Origin: an uncultured Succinivibrio sp.
Lineage (GTDB): Bacteria; Pseudomonadota; Gammaproteobacteria; Enterobacterales; Succinivibrionaceae
Length of the DNA: 64,000 nucleotides
Direction: 5' to 3'
Assembly: GCA_934218695.1 (NCBI GenBank)
Contig: CAKQDA010000003.1
Span: forward strand, 1-64,000
Part shown: in pieces, positions 50,170 through 60,888 of the stretch
Position numbering within the stretch: the stretch's first letter is position 1
Layout of the letters: each line of letters starts with the position of its first letter
Program-made: the position numbers and the translations under genes
Notes under the pieces: model-generated
Told to the model about the DNA's origin: nothing
Database searches by the model: none
The model's input: the letters and a program-made list of their open reading frames with translations, nothing else

Positions 50170-50955
50170 TTACTCAGCAGCCTTTGAAGCTGGAGCTTCT
50201 TCGGTCTTCTTAGCACCACGACGGCCACGGCCATTGCGAGCCTGGTTGTCATCACGACGACCACGACGACCTGCTGGAGCAGCTGCATTGTTACGGTCTT
50301 CGGTCTCTTCCTGAGTTAAAGGTAAACCACCTAAAACTTCACCCTTGAAGATCCAAACCTTAACACCAATTACACCATAGGTTGTTACTGCTTCAGATAA
50401 AGCGTAGTCAATATCAGCACGTAATGTGTGTAGAGGTACACGACCTTCACGTAACCACTCTGAACGAGCGATTTCAGCACCACCTAAACGGCCTGATACT
50501 TCAACCTTGATACCCTTTGCACCAGCACGCATAGCATTCTGGATAGCTTTCTTCATAGCGCGACGGAACATTACACGGCGCTCTAACTGAGAAGCGATAG
50601 AATCTGCTACTAACTTAGCGTCTAAATCAGGCTTGCGAATTTCGCTGATATTAACCTGAGCTGGAACACCTGCGATTGCAGAGATCTTCTGACGTAACTT
50701 CTCAACATCCTCACCCTTCTTACCGATTACGATACCAGGACGAGCAGTGCAGATTGTTACACGAATGCTCTTTGCAGGACGATCAATAACGATCTTAGAA
50801 ACAGAAGCGTTCTTTAACTCGTTGGTTAAATACTTACGAACTGCAGAGTCGCTCTTGATGTTAGCAGGGAAATTTGCAGTAGATGCATACCAAACAGATG
50901 AGTATGGTCTTGTAATACCAAGTCTGATTCCGTTTGGATTAATTTTCTGACCCAT
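50170..50955 (-). CDS. rpsC: 30S ribosomal protein S3
   Basis: uS3 lines the mRNA entry channel. [20 protein letters not shown], the KH-domain [15 protein letters not shown] and the C-terminal [13 protein letters not shown] are conserved. At 261 residues it is 28 longer than E. coli S3 because of an Arg/Gly-rich then Glu/Ala-rich tail ([19 protein letters not shown]). Such tails vary between species. Confidence 0.97.
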   Translation of the reverse strand: MGQKINPNGIRLGITRPYSSVWYASTANFPANIKSDSAVRKYLTNELKNASVSKIVIDRPAKSIRVTICTARPGIVIGKKGEDVEKLRQKISAIAGVPAQVNISEIRKPDLDAKLVADSIASQLERRVMFRRAMKKAIQNAMRAGAKGIKVEVSGRLGGAEIARSEWLREGRVPLHTLRADIDYALSEAVTTYGVIGVKVWIFKGEVLGGLPLTQEETEDRNNAAAPAGRRGRRDDNQARNGRGRRGAKKTEEAPASKAAE

Positions 50956-50957
50956 AA

Positions 50958-51299
50958 TTACTCCCTTACGCTATCTGCTACAACAACAGTGATGTGAGAA
51001 GTACGCTTTACAATGCGATCTGCACGGCCTTTAGCACGTGGCATAATACGCTTAAGTGAAGGACCCTCATCAACCATGATCTTTGCAACAACTAAATCGT
51101 CGATGTCTAAAGACTGGTTGTGCTCTGCATTGGCAATTGCTGAGAGCAGTACTTTACGGATAATAGCAGCAGCCTTACGTGGGCTGAACTGTAATAAATC
51201 CAAAGCTTTCTGAACAGGTAAACCGCGAACTTGATCAGCGACCAAGCGAGTTCTCTGTGCAGAAGAACGAGCATAACGGTGTATTGCTTTAACTTCCAT
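50958..51299 (-). CDS. rplV: 50S ribosomal protein L22
   Basis: uL22 extends into the peptide exit tunnel. I start at [16 protein letters not shown], with GGAG 9 bases upstream; the frame upstream begins at a TTG that overlaps that site. It has 113 residues and [20 protein letters not shown] in the tunnel loop. Confidence 0.97.
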   Translation of the reverse strand: MEVKAIHRYARSSAQRTRLVADQVRGLPVQKALDLLQFSPRKAAAIIRKVLLSAIANAEHNQSLDIDDLVVAKIMVDEGPSLKRIMPRAKGRADRIVKRTSHITVVVADSVRE

Positions 51300-51314
51300 T
51301 ACATTAAACTCCAA

Positions 51315-51590
51315 TTAGGCCTTAGCATCAGTTGCTACGGTGTGACCCTTAAAGGTACGAGTAGGTGCAAACTCACCTAACTTGTGACCAACCATTTCGT
51401 CTGAAACGAATACAGGTACGTGCTGACGACCGTTATGAACAGCGATGGTCATTCCAATCATCTGTGGAATGATAACTGAACGGCGTGACCAGGTCTTAAT
51501 TGGCTTCTTATCGCCAGTCTGCTGGACCTGCAGTACCTTCTTTAGTAAGGACGCATCAATAAATGGACCTTTCTTTAAAGAACGTGGCAT
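51315..51590 (-). CDS. rpsS: 30S ribosomal protein S19
   Basis: uS19 lies in the 30S head. [19 protein letters not shown] and [16 protein letters not shown] are diagnostic. It has 91 residues, between rplB and rplV. Confidence 0.98.
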   Translation of the reverse strand: MPRSLKKGPFIDASLLKKVLQVQQTGDKKPIKTWSRRSVIIPQMIGMTIAVHNGRQHVPVFVSDEMVGHKLGEFAPTRTFKGHTVATDAKA

Positions 51591-51610
51591 GTTATATCCT
51601 CGCTAATCGA

Positions 51611-52426
51611 TTAACGGTGATGAACAATGTACTTATCAGTACGCTTGTTCTTACGTGTCTTGTAACCCTTGCATGGTGTACCCCATGGAGAACGTGGCTG
51701 AATGCCCTTGTTACGGCCCTCACCACCACCATGTGGGTGATCGATAGGGTTCATTGACATACCACGAACTGTAGGACGTACACCGCGCCAGCGCTTAGCA
51801 CCAGCTTTACCTAACTGAGCTAGCATGTGCTCGCCGTTACCAATCTCACCGACTGTAGCGCGACCATCAGCTAAAACTTTACGCATTTCGCCTGAACGCA
51901 TACGTAAGGTTACATAAGCACCTTCACGAGCAACTAATTCACAGTAGCAACCAGCTGAACGAGCAAAAACTGCACCAGCACCTGGATTTAACTCAACTGC
52001 GTGAATTGTTGTACCAAGAGGAATATTGCGCATTGGTAATGAATTACCTACTTTGATAGGTGCATCTGAGCCTGATACTACAACATCGCCCTCTTTTAAG
52101 CCCTTAGGAGCTAAGATATAGCTACGAACACCATCAGCATAGCAAACTAATGCAATATGAGCTGAACGGTTTGGATCGTACTCTAGACGCTCAACGCGTG
52201 CCTCAATACCATCCTTCTGGCGCTTAAAATCAACTAAACGATAACGCTGCTTGTGACCACCCCCAATGTGACGTGTTGAAATGTGACCATAATTGTCACG
52301 GCCACCAGTCTTACGCTTCTCTGCTGTTAGAGAACGCTCTGGACCACCTTTCCATAAGCCTGGAGTCTTGATCTGAACGACATGACGACGGGCTGGGGAG
52401 GTTGGCTTTGCCTTAATGATTGCCAT
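51611..52426 (-). CDS. rplB: 50S ribosomal protein L2
   Basis: uL2 is needed for subunit joining and peptidyl transfer. [28 protein letters not shown] and the C-terminal [16 protein letters not shown], including its conserved His, are present. It has 271 residues (E. coli 273). It lies one base from rplW's stop. Confidence 0.98.
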   Translation of the reverse strand: MAIIKAKPTSPARRHVVQIKTPGLWKGGPERSLTAEKRKTGGRDNYGHISTRHIGGGHKQRYRLVDFKRQKDGIEARVERLEYDPNRSAHIALVCYADGVRSYILAPKGLKEGDVVVSGSDAPIKVGNSLPMRNIPLGTTIHAVELNPGAGAVFARSAGCYCELVAREGAYVTLRMRSGEMRKVLADGRATVGEIGNGEHMLAQLGKAGAKRWRGVRPTVRGMSMNPIDHPHGGGEGRNKGIQPRSPWGTPCKGYKTRKNKRTDKYIVHHR

Positions 52427-52746
52427 TACTTGCTCTCCTTGTTAGTCTGCTGTGAGGCATCCTCAATGTCTAACTGAGTCCCCTCAGGAAGAGTAACATA
52501 AGCCTTTTTCCAATCAGAACGCTTGCCAAAACCACGAGCAGTACGGCGTACTTTGCCCTGGAAATTAAGGGTGCGAACAGCTTCAACCTTTACGTTGAAT
52601 AAAGTCTCAACTGCGGCCTTGATTTCGTCCTTAGTTGCGTCCTTTAATACCTTGAATACTAAAGTATTCTTATCCTGCTGTGCAGCTGAGCTCTTCTCAG
52701 AGACTACAGGTGCGCGTAAGATATTCATTAAACGTGCTTCTGACAT
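52426..52746 (-). CDS. rplW: 50S ribosomal protein L23
   Basis: uL23 forms the tunnel-exit docking site for trigger factor and [33 protein letters not shown] and [14 protein letters not shown] are conserved. It has 106 residues, with a short Ser/Gln/Lys tail. Its start overlaps the rplD stop and its stop overlaps the rplB start. Confidence 0.97.
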   Translation of the reverse strand: MSEARLMNILRAPVVSEKSSAAQQDKNTLVFKVLKDATKDEIKAAVETLFNVKVEAVRTLNFQGKVRRTARGFGKRSDWKKAYVTLPEGTQLDIEDASQQTNKESK

Positions 52747-53357
52747 TATTTCAGCAACTCCTCTACTTTCTTAACAGCTGCAGAAGTAATTAAAACTTTG
52801 TCAAAGCCTACTAGGTTTACTGGGTTAAACTCAGCAGTACCTGGCTGACATACTTCTACTCTGTACAGATTACGAGATGCTAAGAATAAATTCTCTTCGA
52901 AAGCATCAGTAACGATTAGAACCTGCTTTAAGCCTAAGTCCTTTAATTTTGCAACTAATGACTTGGTCTTGTGGTCTTCAACTTTGAAGTCATCTACTAC
53001 AACTAAGCGGTCCTGACGAACTAACTCTGATAAGATGCTGCTCATTGCTACACGATACATCTTACGGTTAACTTTCTGAGTCCAATCCTGTGGCTTTGCA
53101 GCGAAGATGGTACCACCTGCACGCCATAATGGTGAACGGCTTGAACCAGCACGTGCACGACCTGTGCCCTTCTGACGGAAAGGCTTCTTGCCGCCACCTG
53201 ATACCTCAGAACGTGTCTTCTGAGCTTTAGTACCGGCGCGTGCAGTGCTCAGGTATGAAACAACTACCTGGTGCACTAATGGCTCATTAAACTCACGGCC
53301 AAAGGTGCTCTCTGACACTTCCAGCTGCTTGTCTGCGCCAACTAACTTTAATTCCAT
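52746..53357 (-). CDS. rplD: 50S ribosomal protein L4
   Basis: uL4 lines the exit tunnel and in E. coli represses its own operon through the S10 leader. [29 protein letters not shown] in the loop (positions about 55-83) is the hallmark. It has 203 residues, between rplC and rplW. Confidence 0.97.
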   Translation of the reverse strand: MELKLVGADKQLEVSESTFGREFNEPLVHQVVVSYLSTARAGTKAQKTRSEVSGGGKKPFRQKGTGRARAGSSRSPLWRAGGTIFAAKPQDWTQKVNRKMYRVAMSSILSELVRQDRLVVVDDFKVEDHKTKSLVAKLKDLGLKQVLIVTDAFEENLFLASRNLYRVEVCQPGTAEFNPVNLVGFDKVLITSAAVKKVEELLK

Positions 53358-53374
53358 GATCCTATTACCTCGGG

Positions 53375-54013
53375 TTAAGCTTTAAGACTTGGCCTTACAA
53401 TTACATCCCCGTTATTAGCACCTGGAACAGCGCCCTTTACGAGAAGTAAGTTACGTTCTGCGTCAATGCGAACTAAGTCAAGGCCCAATACTGTAACCTT
53501 CTCAGAACCCATATGACCAACCATCTTCTTGCCCTTGAAAACTCTACCTGGGGTCTGATTCTGACCAGTAGAACCTGGGACACGATGTGAACGTGAGTTA
53601 CCGTGGGTATAATCCTGATGTAAGAAGTGGTAACGCTTGATGGTACCTGCTGTACCCTTACCTTTTGACTGGCCGGTTACATCAACTTTCTTAACGTCCT
53701 GGAATGCGTCTACTTTGATTTCATCACCAACTTTATAAGAAGCTAGCTCTTCATCATTTAAACGGAACTCCCATAAGCCACGGCCTGCTTGAACACCGGA
53801 CTTTGCGAAGTGACCAATTTCTGCCTTGGTCATGCGACTTGCTTTGCGCTCACCAGTTGTAACCTGAATTGCGGTATAACCGTCATTTTCAAGATTCTTT
53901 AACTGGGTTACGCGGTTTGCTTCTACCTGGATGACTGTTACTGGAACAGATTTGCCGTTCTCGTTGAAAACACGGGTCATACCAAGCTTGCGGCCAATTA
54001 AACCGATTGACAT
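53375..54013 (-). CDS. rplC: 50S ribosomal protein L3
   Basis: uL3 reaches the peptidyl-transferase centre. [18 protein letters not shown] and the loop [20 protein letters not shown] are conserved, including the Gln that PrmB methylates in E. coli. It has 212 residues, after rpsJ. Confidence 0.98.
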   Translation of the reverse strand: MSIGLIGRKLGMTRVFNENGKSVPVTVIQVEANRVTQLKNLENDGYTAIQVTTGERKASRMTKAEIGHFAKSGVQAGRGLWEFRLNDEELASYKVGDEIKVDAFQDVKKVDVTGQSKGKGTAGTIKRYHFLHQDYTHGNSRSHRVPGSTGQNQTPGRVFKGKKMVGHMGSEKVTVLGLDLVRIDAERNLLLVKGAVPGANNGDVIVRPSLKA

Positions 54014-54028
54014 TGTATTATTCCCCTA

Positions 54029-54526
<498 letters not shown>

Positions 54527-54554
54527 ATTATACACAATTTTTCAGAAAGTACAA
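54527..54554 (-). promoter_or_regulatory. S10 operon promoter
   Basis: On the minus strand TTGTAC and a perfect TATAAT are spaced by 16 bp, about 185 bp upstream of rpsJ. The -35 box overlaps the gap just before the stop of the upstream transferase gene. Confidence 0.75.
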
Positions 54555-54563
54555 CTTTATTTG

Positions 54564-56387
54564 CTATTTTTCGTATTCTGTAATATGTTTTTTTCCATAC
54601 ATAGTCATTACAGAGTTTTCATCTAAATCATACTTATCTGAAGCAATATTATACTTTTGATTAAATTCTGGCGCCCCCTCTATCCTAAGAAAAGAAACTA
54701 GCAGTTCATATAAAAGATCATTAGACCAATATCTGTTGCTGTTATCTTTTAAATTTTTGTACAAATACTTAAACCTGCTTATATAGCTGTCTGATAAATA
54801 AATTACTGCTGGTATTCTTAGCATCTGTGCATTTACATTTTCTGGATCGTGTCCCCCCACAATATGAGGATCTTCGCCATGATCAGACAAATAGATCATT
54901 CCCATAAAGCTACTATAGGATTTAGCCTTTTTGTAAATTTCAGAAATGACATGATCTGTATATAGAACCGTATCATCATAGTAATCGTTGTTTTCATCGC
55001 TACCTTTGAACACTTTATACTCTGAAGGTAAACGCTTTTCATATTTTTGATGAGAACCCATTAAATGGATCACTATAAAATTATTCTTTTTAGGATCGAT
55101 CTTTGGAAACCTGTTTATTAATTCTTCATCAAAAAAAACACCTTCCATCTTAGCTGATCCGTTTGTCCAGATTTCATGATCAGCTGTAGATGCTACAACA
55201 GTAATAGGAGTTTCATAAACGCCAAATTTTCTCTGATTAGATAACCAGTAAGTTGTGTATCCCGCAGCTTTTGCAATTTCCATAATTGAAAACGCATCTA
55301 CAGTTTCAATTGATGAATATTGATTTGCCTGAGTTAAAGCATATGAAAGAGCCTGTACAGTCTGAGGCCATGAAGTATAGGCGTTTTTAAACAAAATTGA
55401 ATTATCAAGTGAGCTTTCTTTACTCATGTGCGGAGTATTATCTCTATTAAAACCGTATACCCCCATTCTGTCTCTTGTTTCCGATTCACCTATAACTAAA
55501 ACAAAAAGATTTCCTTCTTTGCTCAGTTTGTTATCTAGAATGAGCGAATTCAATGTTTTGAGTTTTTCTAATCTTGCGCCTTTTTGCTTTTTGTATGCCT
55601 CAAAGTTGTCCAACTGCCTTGATGTAACCTTCACTACAGCATAGGGCAGATAATCCATCCTAGGAAGTGCCAGAAAAACAGATACCATCATTATAGTTAG
55701 AGAAAAAAGAGCGAACTTCCATTGGCTCCTGTTCTTTTTTGAAACTTCTATTTTTGATTTTGATGAGATCCTATTTAGAAGGATGAAATTTACAGAAACA
55801 ATGAATACTAAAATTCCAAAAGAAACGAGCCACATGTAGTTAAAGTTACTTGCAAAGAATTCTTTACCTTCTGAAGCATTAGTCTGAGCTAAAGCAAGAA
55901 TAATATCTGAAGAGATCAATGAACCTGTTGCGACGTAATAACAAATCATCACTAATGGAAAAAACAGCCCAATGAAGACCAGAATAAAATATAAAAATGA
56001 AACGGGTGCTCTAACTATTAATTTTTCAGATGTACCTTTAAAAATACTAAAAAAATAGTTAACACACGACAAAAGAGAAAAAGCAACAAAAGAGAAAGCA
56101 ACACCTTTTACAAAGTCAAATAACGACGTATTCAAACTTAATAAAATTGATAAAAGATAAACGCTTAAATATGTAATTTCAAAAACTATAAAAGCTTGAA
56201 GAAAAGCCCTTCCTCTGCATATTTTAATACTGCACCACAAGCAGAAAAGACCTAAGAGGGAGTAAGTTGTAAAGGCAAGTTTACTCTGTAAAGACAAATC
56301 ATTAACAAAATACAAAATTAATGAGATAGCAACTGCCGAAACAACGTAATAGATTGATTTATATAGTTCTGAATTTGACTTAGACAT
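54564..56387 (-). CDS. Phosphoethanolamine transferase-like membrane sulfatase-fold enzyme
   Basis: This 607-residue protein has about seven hydrophobic segments in its first 250 residues and then a periplasmic sulfatase-fold domain. The metal-site motifs LFVLVIGESETRDRMGVYGF, the probable nucleophile Thr in SWPQTVQALSYAL, HLMGSHQKYEKR and YLSDHGEDPHIVGGHD are in family order. Relatives of the EptA/CptA/OpgE group transfer phosphoethanolamine to lipid A, core sugars or glucans. GES-xTR resembles the CptA side more than EptA. The acceptor is not predictable. It is followed directly by the S10 promoter. Confidence 0.87.
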   Translation of the reverse strand: MSKSNSELYKSIYYVVSAVAISLILYFVNDLSLQSKLAFTTYSLLGLFCLWCSIKICRGRAFLQAFIVFEITYLSVYLLSILLSLNTSLFDFVKGVAFSFVAFSLLSCVNYFFSIFKGTSEKLIVRAPVSFLYFILVFIGLFFPLVMICYYVATGSLISSDIILALAQTNASEGKEFFASNFNYMWLVSFGILVFIVSVNFILLNRISSKSKIEVSKKNRSQWKFALFSLTIMMVSVFLALPRMDYLPYAVVKVTSRQLDNFEAYKKQKGARLEKLKTLNSLILDNKLSKEGNLFVLVIGESETRDRMGVYGFNRDNTPHMSKESSLDNSILFKNAYTSWPQTVQALSYALTQANQYSSIETVDAFSIMEIAKAAGYTTYWLSNQRKFGVYETPITVVASTADHEIWTNGSAKMEGVFFDEELINRFPKIDPKKNNFIVIHLMGSHQKYEKRLPSEYKVFKGSDENNDYYDDTVLYTDHVISEIYKKAKSYSSFMGMIYLSDHGEDPHIVGGHDPENVNAQMLRIPAVIYLSDSYISRFKYLYKNLKDNSNRYWSNDLLYELLVSFLRIEGAPEFNQKYNIASDKYDLDENSVMTMYGKKHITEYEK

Positions 56388-56452
56388 AATGAATTATTCT
56401 TACAAAATTTTTGTATATAATACGACAACTTTAGACAAAGGTGCGTTTTTAT

Positions 56453-57082
56453 ATGATTTTTGATTTTTCTCTTCCAGATGACTTTGCATTGGACTCTCCC
56501 AAAAAAGATCTTGTTCTTCCAAAGAACTCAAATGGACTTGTAGTTCACTGCTGTTGTGCGCCCTGCTCTACAAGTCTTGTAGAATGTCTTATTTTCAATA
56601 AGATAAAACCTCTTATGTTTTTCTATAATCCAAATATTTATCCTTTTGAAGAATATGAAAAAAGAAGAGATGAATGGGTGCATCTTTGCAACCTTTTAAA
56701 TCTTGAATATGTAATAGGTGATTACAATTACAGTCAGTGGCTAGAAAAAGTAAAAGGTCTGGAAAATGAGCCCGAAAGAGGTAATCGCTGTTTGAAATGC
56801 TTTACACACAGACTCACCATAACAGCATTGTTTGCCAAAGAAAATAATATAAACACATTTACCACAACCCTATGCACATCAAGGTGGAAAAGCAAAAAGC
56901 AGGTTGATGCTGCTGGCTTTATGGCCCAGAATGCTGTTGAGGGAGTTAACTATTGGGATCAGGACTGGAGAAAAGAAGGTTTGGTCGGTCGCCGCTATGA
57001 ACTTGTTAAAGAAATCAAGTTCTACAATCAGCTGTACTGCGGATGCCAGTACAGCTTAAATAACACGACTTATAAAAAGTAG
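56453..57082 (+). CDS. queH: Epoxyqueuosine reductase QueH
   Basis: QueH reduces epoxyqueuosine to queuosine in the wobble base of GUN-decoding tRNAs, and replaces the cobalamin enzyme QueG in many bacteria. Family cysteine motifs are VVHCCCAPCS at the start, RCLKCFTHRL in the middle and YCGCQYS at the end, together binding an iron-sulfur cluster and iron. I use the ATG (MIFDFSLPDD) with AAAGG 11 bases upstream; a GTG four codons earlier is possible. It has 209 residues. It converges on pyrE. Confidence 0.92.
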   Translation: MIFDFSLPDDFALDSPKKDLVLPKNSNGLVVHCCCAPCSTSLVECLIFNKIKPLMFFYNPNIYPFEEYEKRRDEWVHLCNLLNLEYVIGDYNYSQWLEKVKGLENEPERGNRCLKCFTHRLTITALFAKENNINTFTTTLCTSRWKSKKQVDAAGFMAQNAVEGVNYWDQDWRKEGLVGRRYELVKEIKFYNQLYCGCQYSLNNTTYKK

Positions 57083-57099
57083 ATTAAATAAAATGATGA

Positions 57100-57741
57100 T
57101 TAAGCACCATACTGTTTTCGGTATTCAAGCATTGCTGGAATATGGGACTTAAGTTTTTCGTCATTTTCTATGTATTTTAACAGATCATCAAAAGACACAA
57201 TTGAGATGATCTTAATTCCAATCTGCTCCTCAGCTTCGGCAATTGCACTCTTATCCCCTTTGCCCTTTTCCATTCTGTTCAGAGCAATTAGGGCAGCCTT
57301 AAAATGAGCACCGTTGGCTTTTATGATTTCTTCAGATTCACGAATTGCGGTTCCTGCGGTAATAACATCGTCAATTAACAGAATGTCTCCCTTTAAAGGA
57401 GCTCCTACTAAATTGCCGCCTTCACCGTGATCTTTTTTCTCTTTACGATTAAAGCACCATGGTACATTTTTATTGTGATCTTTTGCCAAAGCCATAGCTG
57501 TAGCACAAGCTAATGGTATACCTTTATAGGCAGGTCCAAATAAAACATCAAAACTAATATCAGCATTCACTAAAGCATGAGCATAGCACTCACCTAAAGT
57601 TGCTAAATCAGCACCTGTATTAAAACCGCCTGCATTAAAAAAATATGGACTCGTACGACCTGACTTTAAAACAAAGCTACCAAATTTCAATACGCCTTTG
57701 TTTAAGGCTAATTCAATAAACTTACGCTGATATTCCTGCAT
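57100..57741 (-). CDS. pyrE: Orotate phosphoribosyltransferase
   Basis: PyrE makes orotidine 5'-phosphate from orotate and PRPP in pyrimidine synthesis. The PRPP-binding motif [16 protein letters not shown] and the phosphate-binding [12 protein letters not shown] are clear. It has 213 residues (identical to E. coli). It diverges from yicC, an association also seen in E. coli. Confidence 0.98.
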   Translation of the reverse strand: MQEYQRKFIELALNKGVLKFGSFVLKSGRTSPYFFNAGGFNTGADLATLGECYAHALVNADISFDVLFGPAYKGIPLACATAMALAKDHNKNVPWCFNRKEKKDHGEGGNLVGAPLKGDILLIDDVITAGTAIRESEEIIKANGAHFKAALIALNRMEKGKGDKSAIAEAEEQIGIKIISIVSFDDLLKYIENDEKLKSHIPAMLEYRKQYGA

Positions 57742-57845
57742 AACAACCTCTATAAATTTTTTGTGAATTTTACATTATACTTTCGAAACTGTGAATACAT
57801 ATTGAGTATCAATCCTTGATATACTTCAGTTAAAAAGGGGAAATT

Positions 57846-58709
57846 ATGGATCCAATTTTTAGCATGACTGGTTCTGCTAATATCGTAAAAAGTTGTGATA
57901 TTGCAGATCTGAATATTGATATCACCTCTGTAAATGGTAGATTTTTAGAAATAAATTTTAAAATTTCTGACTCTTTAAGACATCTTGAACCAAGGTTAAG
58001 AGAAATGTTTCAAGAACATTTAAAGAGAGGGAAAATAGACTGCTATATTACATTATCTCAAAATCTAAAAAGTTCGCTTAAAGTTGACGAAATTGCCTTA
58101 GAACAGCTGTCAGTAGCACTTAAAACTATAGAAAAGAGAATGAGCAGGATCTCAATCAATGCTCTTGAAATTCTTAATTATCCAGGAATTCAGGTTCAAG
58201 ATGAAAAGATTCAGTCAAAAATTGATGAACTGGTCTTAGACTGTCTGTCTGAAGCTATCGAAAAACTCACAACATCCAGAAAACATGAAGGAGAAAAATT
58301 AAAGGCAGCTATTCAATCGCGACTAGCTCTCATCGAAAATGAGCTCATTACAGTTGAGAAATGCCTGTCTGAACTTGTACATAAAGAAAGAGAAAAAATT
58401 AAAGCAAAAATTGCTGAATTCGTATCTGACATTGATCCTTCACGTATTGAACAGGAAGTGGCTCTAGCAGCACAAAAGGCTGATATCCGAGAGGAATACG
58501 ACAGACTTGAAGCCCATATCAAAGAAGTAAGAAACATTCTTCATACAGGTGGTATCTGTGGAAAGAGACTTGATTTTATGATGCAGGAATTTAACCGTGA
58601 AGCTAACACACTTGCATCAAAAGCATCCTCTCTGAATATCACAAAGGTTGCTGTTGAATTAAAAGTTCTTATAGAACAGATGAGAGAACAGGTTCAAAAT
58701 ATCGAATAA
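57846..58709 (+). CDS. yicC: YicC-family endoribonuclease
   Basis: This 287-residue protein has the YicC N-terminus with SMTGSANI and ITSVNGRFLEINFK, and the DUF1732 C-terminus with GGICGKRLDFMMQEFNREANTLASK. YicC proteins form oligomeric endoribonucleases that act on structured RNAs and sRNAs in E. coli. AAGGGG precedes the ATG. It lies next to pyrE in both organisms. The family assignment is strong; the RNA targets here are unknown. Confidence 0.95.
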   Translation: MDPIFSMTGSANIVKSCDIADLNIDITSVNGRFLEINFKISDSLRHLEPRLREMFQEHLKRGKIDCYITLSQNLKSSLKVDEIALEQLSVALKTIEKRMSRISINALEILNYPGIQVQDEKIQSKIDELVLDCLSEAIEKLTTSRKHEGEKLKAAIQSRLALIENELITVEKCLSELVHKEREKIKAKIAEFVSDIDPSRIEQEVALAAQKADIREEYDRLEAHIKEVRNILHTGGICGKRLDFMMQEFNREANTLASKASSLNITKVAVELKVLIEQMREQVQNIE

Positions 58710-58758
58710 CTGTTTTCTCTTGTCCATTCACTCATTCACCTGCCTTTCAACATCTTAC

Positions 58759-60759
58759 TCAAATTAGTCTGGATGATCTGTCTGAATCCATTGAACGGAC
58801 TTTTTGCAACAGTTGAGCAAAGGCCAACGGAACACCTTCAATTCCTTTCTTCTGAATTGCATCCACCAGCACCAGTGCAAGACCGGGTTTACTCTTTTTC
58901 TTGATGGCAATTTCAATAACTTTATCCATATCAAAACCTTTTCTCAACTGATTATTGCTGGATAATCCCGCAGCAATCTTAAAGTCTTTAGCGTATCCCT
59001 GTGTATATAAGTAATGTTCAATGTCCCTTTGAGGTAATACTGTTAAATGAATATCCCTGTTTTTCTTATTAAGAAAAGACATTGCAACCTCTGCATATTT
59101 TTTACCGGCCTCATCACCATCAGACAAAACATGAAAATTGATACCCAGCTGAGATGCAATTTTTATTAAAGGTTTCAGTCCGCACTGAGCATACTCAATA
59201 ATTCTTATCCCCTCACAGGCAAGAGAAATTCCTAAGATTGATGCTATCTGAGTCAAGATCCATACTTCTGTTTCACCTTCAACCAAAATCCATGATCTGG
59301 CAAACAGAACCATAGGTCTGTTGATTCTGACATGGAAGGCAATTTTTCGGAGTTCCTCATAACTCAACATAGAACTGTCTATCTTATAGCATCGTGTATC
59401 ATAATGTTTTCTTTGTAACCGTCTTAGAGATTCTAGACTTACAGCAGACAGTAAATCTCCACTGTTTGTAGTGACTATTTTCTGAACATCTGTGATTGCC
59501 AGTAAAGACCAAAATGATAGCAACAGCGAAGGATGGAATCGTGATTCAATATCCTCTAAGATCAGAATTGGTTTGGCTTTAGGGTCAATTTTTCTGTTGC
59601 CTCTGCTCAATAAAATTGTTGCTGCAATATATGACAGCAGAGCTTTTGACTTATTAAAACCAGGTGTCGTCAATGTCTGCTTAATATTGGATATTGATTC
59701 AAGAGAGATTGGACTTTTTACTATATCAGTTATATTTCTTGCTCTCGAGACTATCTTTCTACTTTCCATTTCTGGATTTGAGTACTCAGAAAAATACTTG
59801 TCTAAAAAAGATCCAAACGTATCCGCAACGATTTTTACGAATTCTCCAGGTAAAGCCTCATCCTCTGAGATTGCATTAAGGATAGTCTTAATTTTGTCTT
59901 GAGATGTAGACTCAAGGCTCAGGCTTTTATCCATTCTGCTGTCTCTCAATCTGAAAACAGGATTAAGAGAAATAATCTTAAAGATAGCTTTTTCTACTTT
60001 TTCAAAAGTAATATCACTATGCTGTTTTTTTATAATTAAAGCGTGCTTTGTAATAAAGTCTTTTGACTTTTCGTCGTATTTTCCAACAATCTGCCAGTGA
60101 ATTCTGTAAAAGCCATCTTCACAATAGTTCCAAAATGTTTTTAATTCTTCGCAGGTGTCTGCCTCTGAACTAGGAACACTTTCCCTAAAATACAGATCAA
60201 CTCTTATTTTCCCATCACCTGTATTGAACACATCCTCTTTTTCAAAATCATATAAGGGTCCACTTTTTTCTATATACGAATCCAGCTCATCTATGAAATT
60301 GGCATTTGTATTGCTATCTTTATTTTCTTGTTGGCTATCTTCATTGCATCTAGTTAACTCATTGATTGTGGCATTATTTTCGGAATTTTCATCATAAAAC
60401 TTTTCAATTTTTTTACAAAGACTAATTCCCTGTTCATCAGAACGTAGAACTTCGTCATTTTTTCTGGATTTTTCTTTGCGTTGACTGTCAAAATTTATGG
60501 ACTTTCTCTTTGATACTTTCTCTATAAGGTTTTCTTTTGGAAAATCTGCTGATTTTTCTATTTTGATAGGAACATAAAGGTCACCCCTTTCAAATTGACA
60601 CAGCTTATTTCCCTGACCTAAAAGCATCCATAAAACTCTTAATAAAGATGTTTTTCCCCACTGATTTTCACCAATAAGAAAAGTGCTGTCAGACTCAAAA
60701 TCTACTGATAATCTTCTAATACCACGGAAATTGGTAACTTTTGCTCGTTCTAAATACAT
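58759..60759 (-). CDS. OLD-family ATP-dependent nuclease (YbjD-like)
   Basis: This 666-residue protein has an ABC-type ATPase head and a C-terminal TOPRIM nuclease domain. Walker A is GENQWGKTS (residues 30-38). Walker B is in KPILILEDIESRFHPSLL near residue 398. TOPRIM motifs are ILVEGETEVWIL near residue 493 and LSDGDEAGKKY near residue 545. The start LERAKVTNFRGIRRLSVDFE resembles E. coli YbjD (552 residues). The extra length is a hydrophilic Lys/Glu/Asp/Asn-rich insertion between about residues 70 and 180. No UvrD/Rep-type helicase partner, as in two-gene Gabija-like systems, is adjacent, so a stand-alone DNA repair or defence role remains open. Confidence 0.88.
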   Translation of the reverse strand: MYLERAKVTNFRGIRRLSVDFESDSTFLIGENQWGKTSLLRVLWMLLGQGNKLCQFERGDLYVPIKIEKSADFPKENLIEKVSKRKSINFDSQRKEKSRKNDEVLRSDEQGISLCKKIEKFYDENSENNATINELTRCNEDSQQENKDSNTNANFIDELDSYIEKSGPLYDFEKEDVFNTGDGKIRVDLYFRESVPSSEADTCEELKTFWNYCEDGFYRIHWQIVGKYDEKSKDFITKHALIIKKQHSDITFEKVEKAIFKIISLNPVFRLRDSRMDKSLSLESTSQDKIKTILNAISEDEALPGEFVKIVADTFGSFLDKYFSEYSNPEMESRKIVSRARNITDIVKSPISLESISNIKQTLTTPGFNKSKALLSYIAATILLSRGNRKIDPKAKPILILEDIESRFHPSLLLSFWSLLAITDVQKIVTTNSGDLLSAVSLESLRRLQRKHYDTRCYKIDSSMLSYEELRKIAFHVRINRPMVLFARSWILVEGETEVWILTQIASILGISLACEGIRIIEYAQCGLKPLIKIASQLGINFHVLSDGDEAGKKYAEVAMSFLNKKNRDIHLTVLPQRDIEHYLYTQGYAKDFKIAAGLSSNNQLRKGFDMDKVIEIAIKKKSKPGLALVLVDAIQKKGIEGVPLAFAQLLQKVRSMDSDRSSRLI

Positions 60760-60837
60760 AGACCCAACTTAGGCAATCACTGCCACAACAACTCTTACCT
60801 TAAGATTAGATTATTTACATGAATTAGCAAAGATGAA

Positions 60838-60870
60838 TAAAAAAGGCCATGATGTAACTCACAGCCTTTA
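60838..60870 (-). terminator. Terminator of cysS
   Basis: On the minus strand AAAGGC and GCCTTT form a short stem around a 16-nt loop and TTTTTTATT follows. It lies about 20 bases after the cysS stop. Confidence 0.65.
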
Positions 60871-60888
60871 TTTTAAATTATCTATTGA

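Noticed and set aside
59492-59902. A 136-residue plus-strand frame opposite the OLD nuclease gene.
   Set aside because: It is antisense to the conserved ATPase region and shows no family features.
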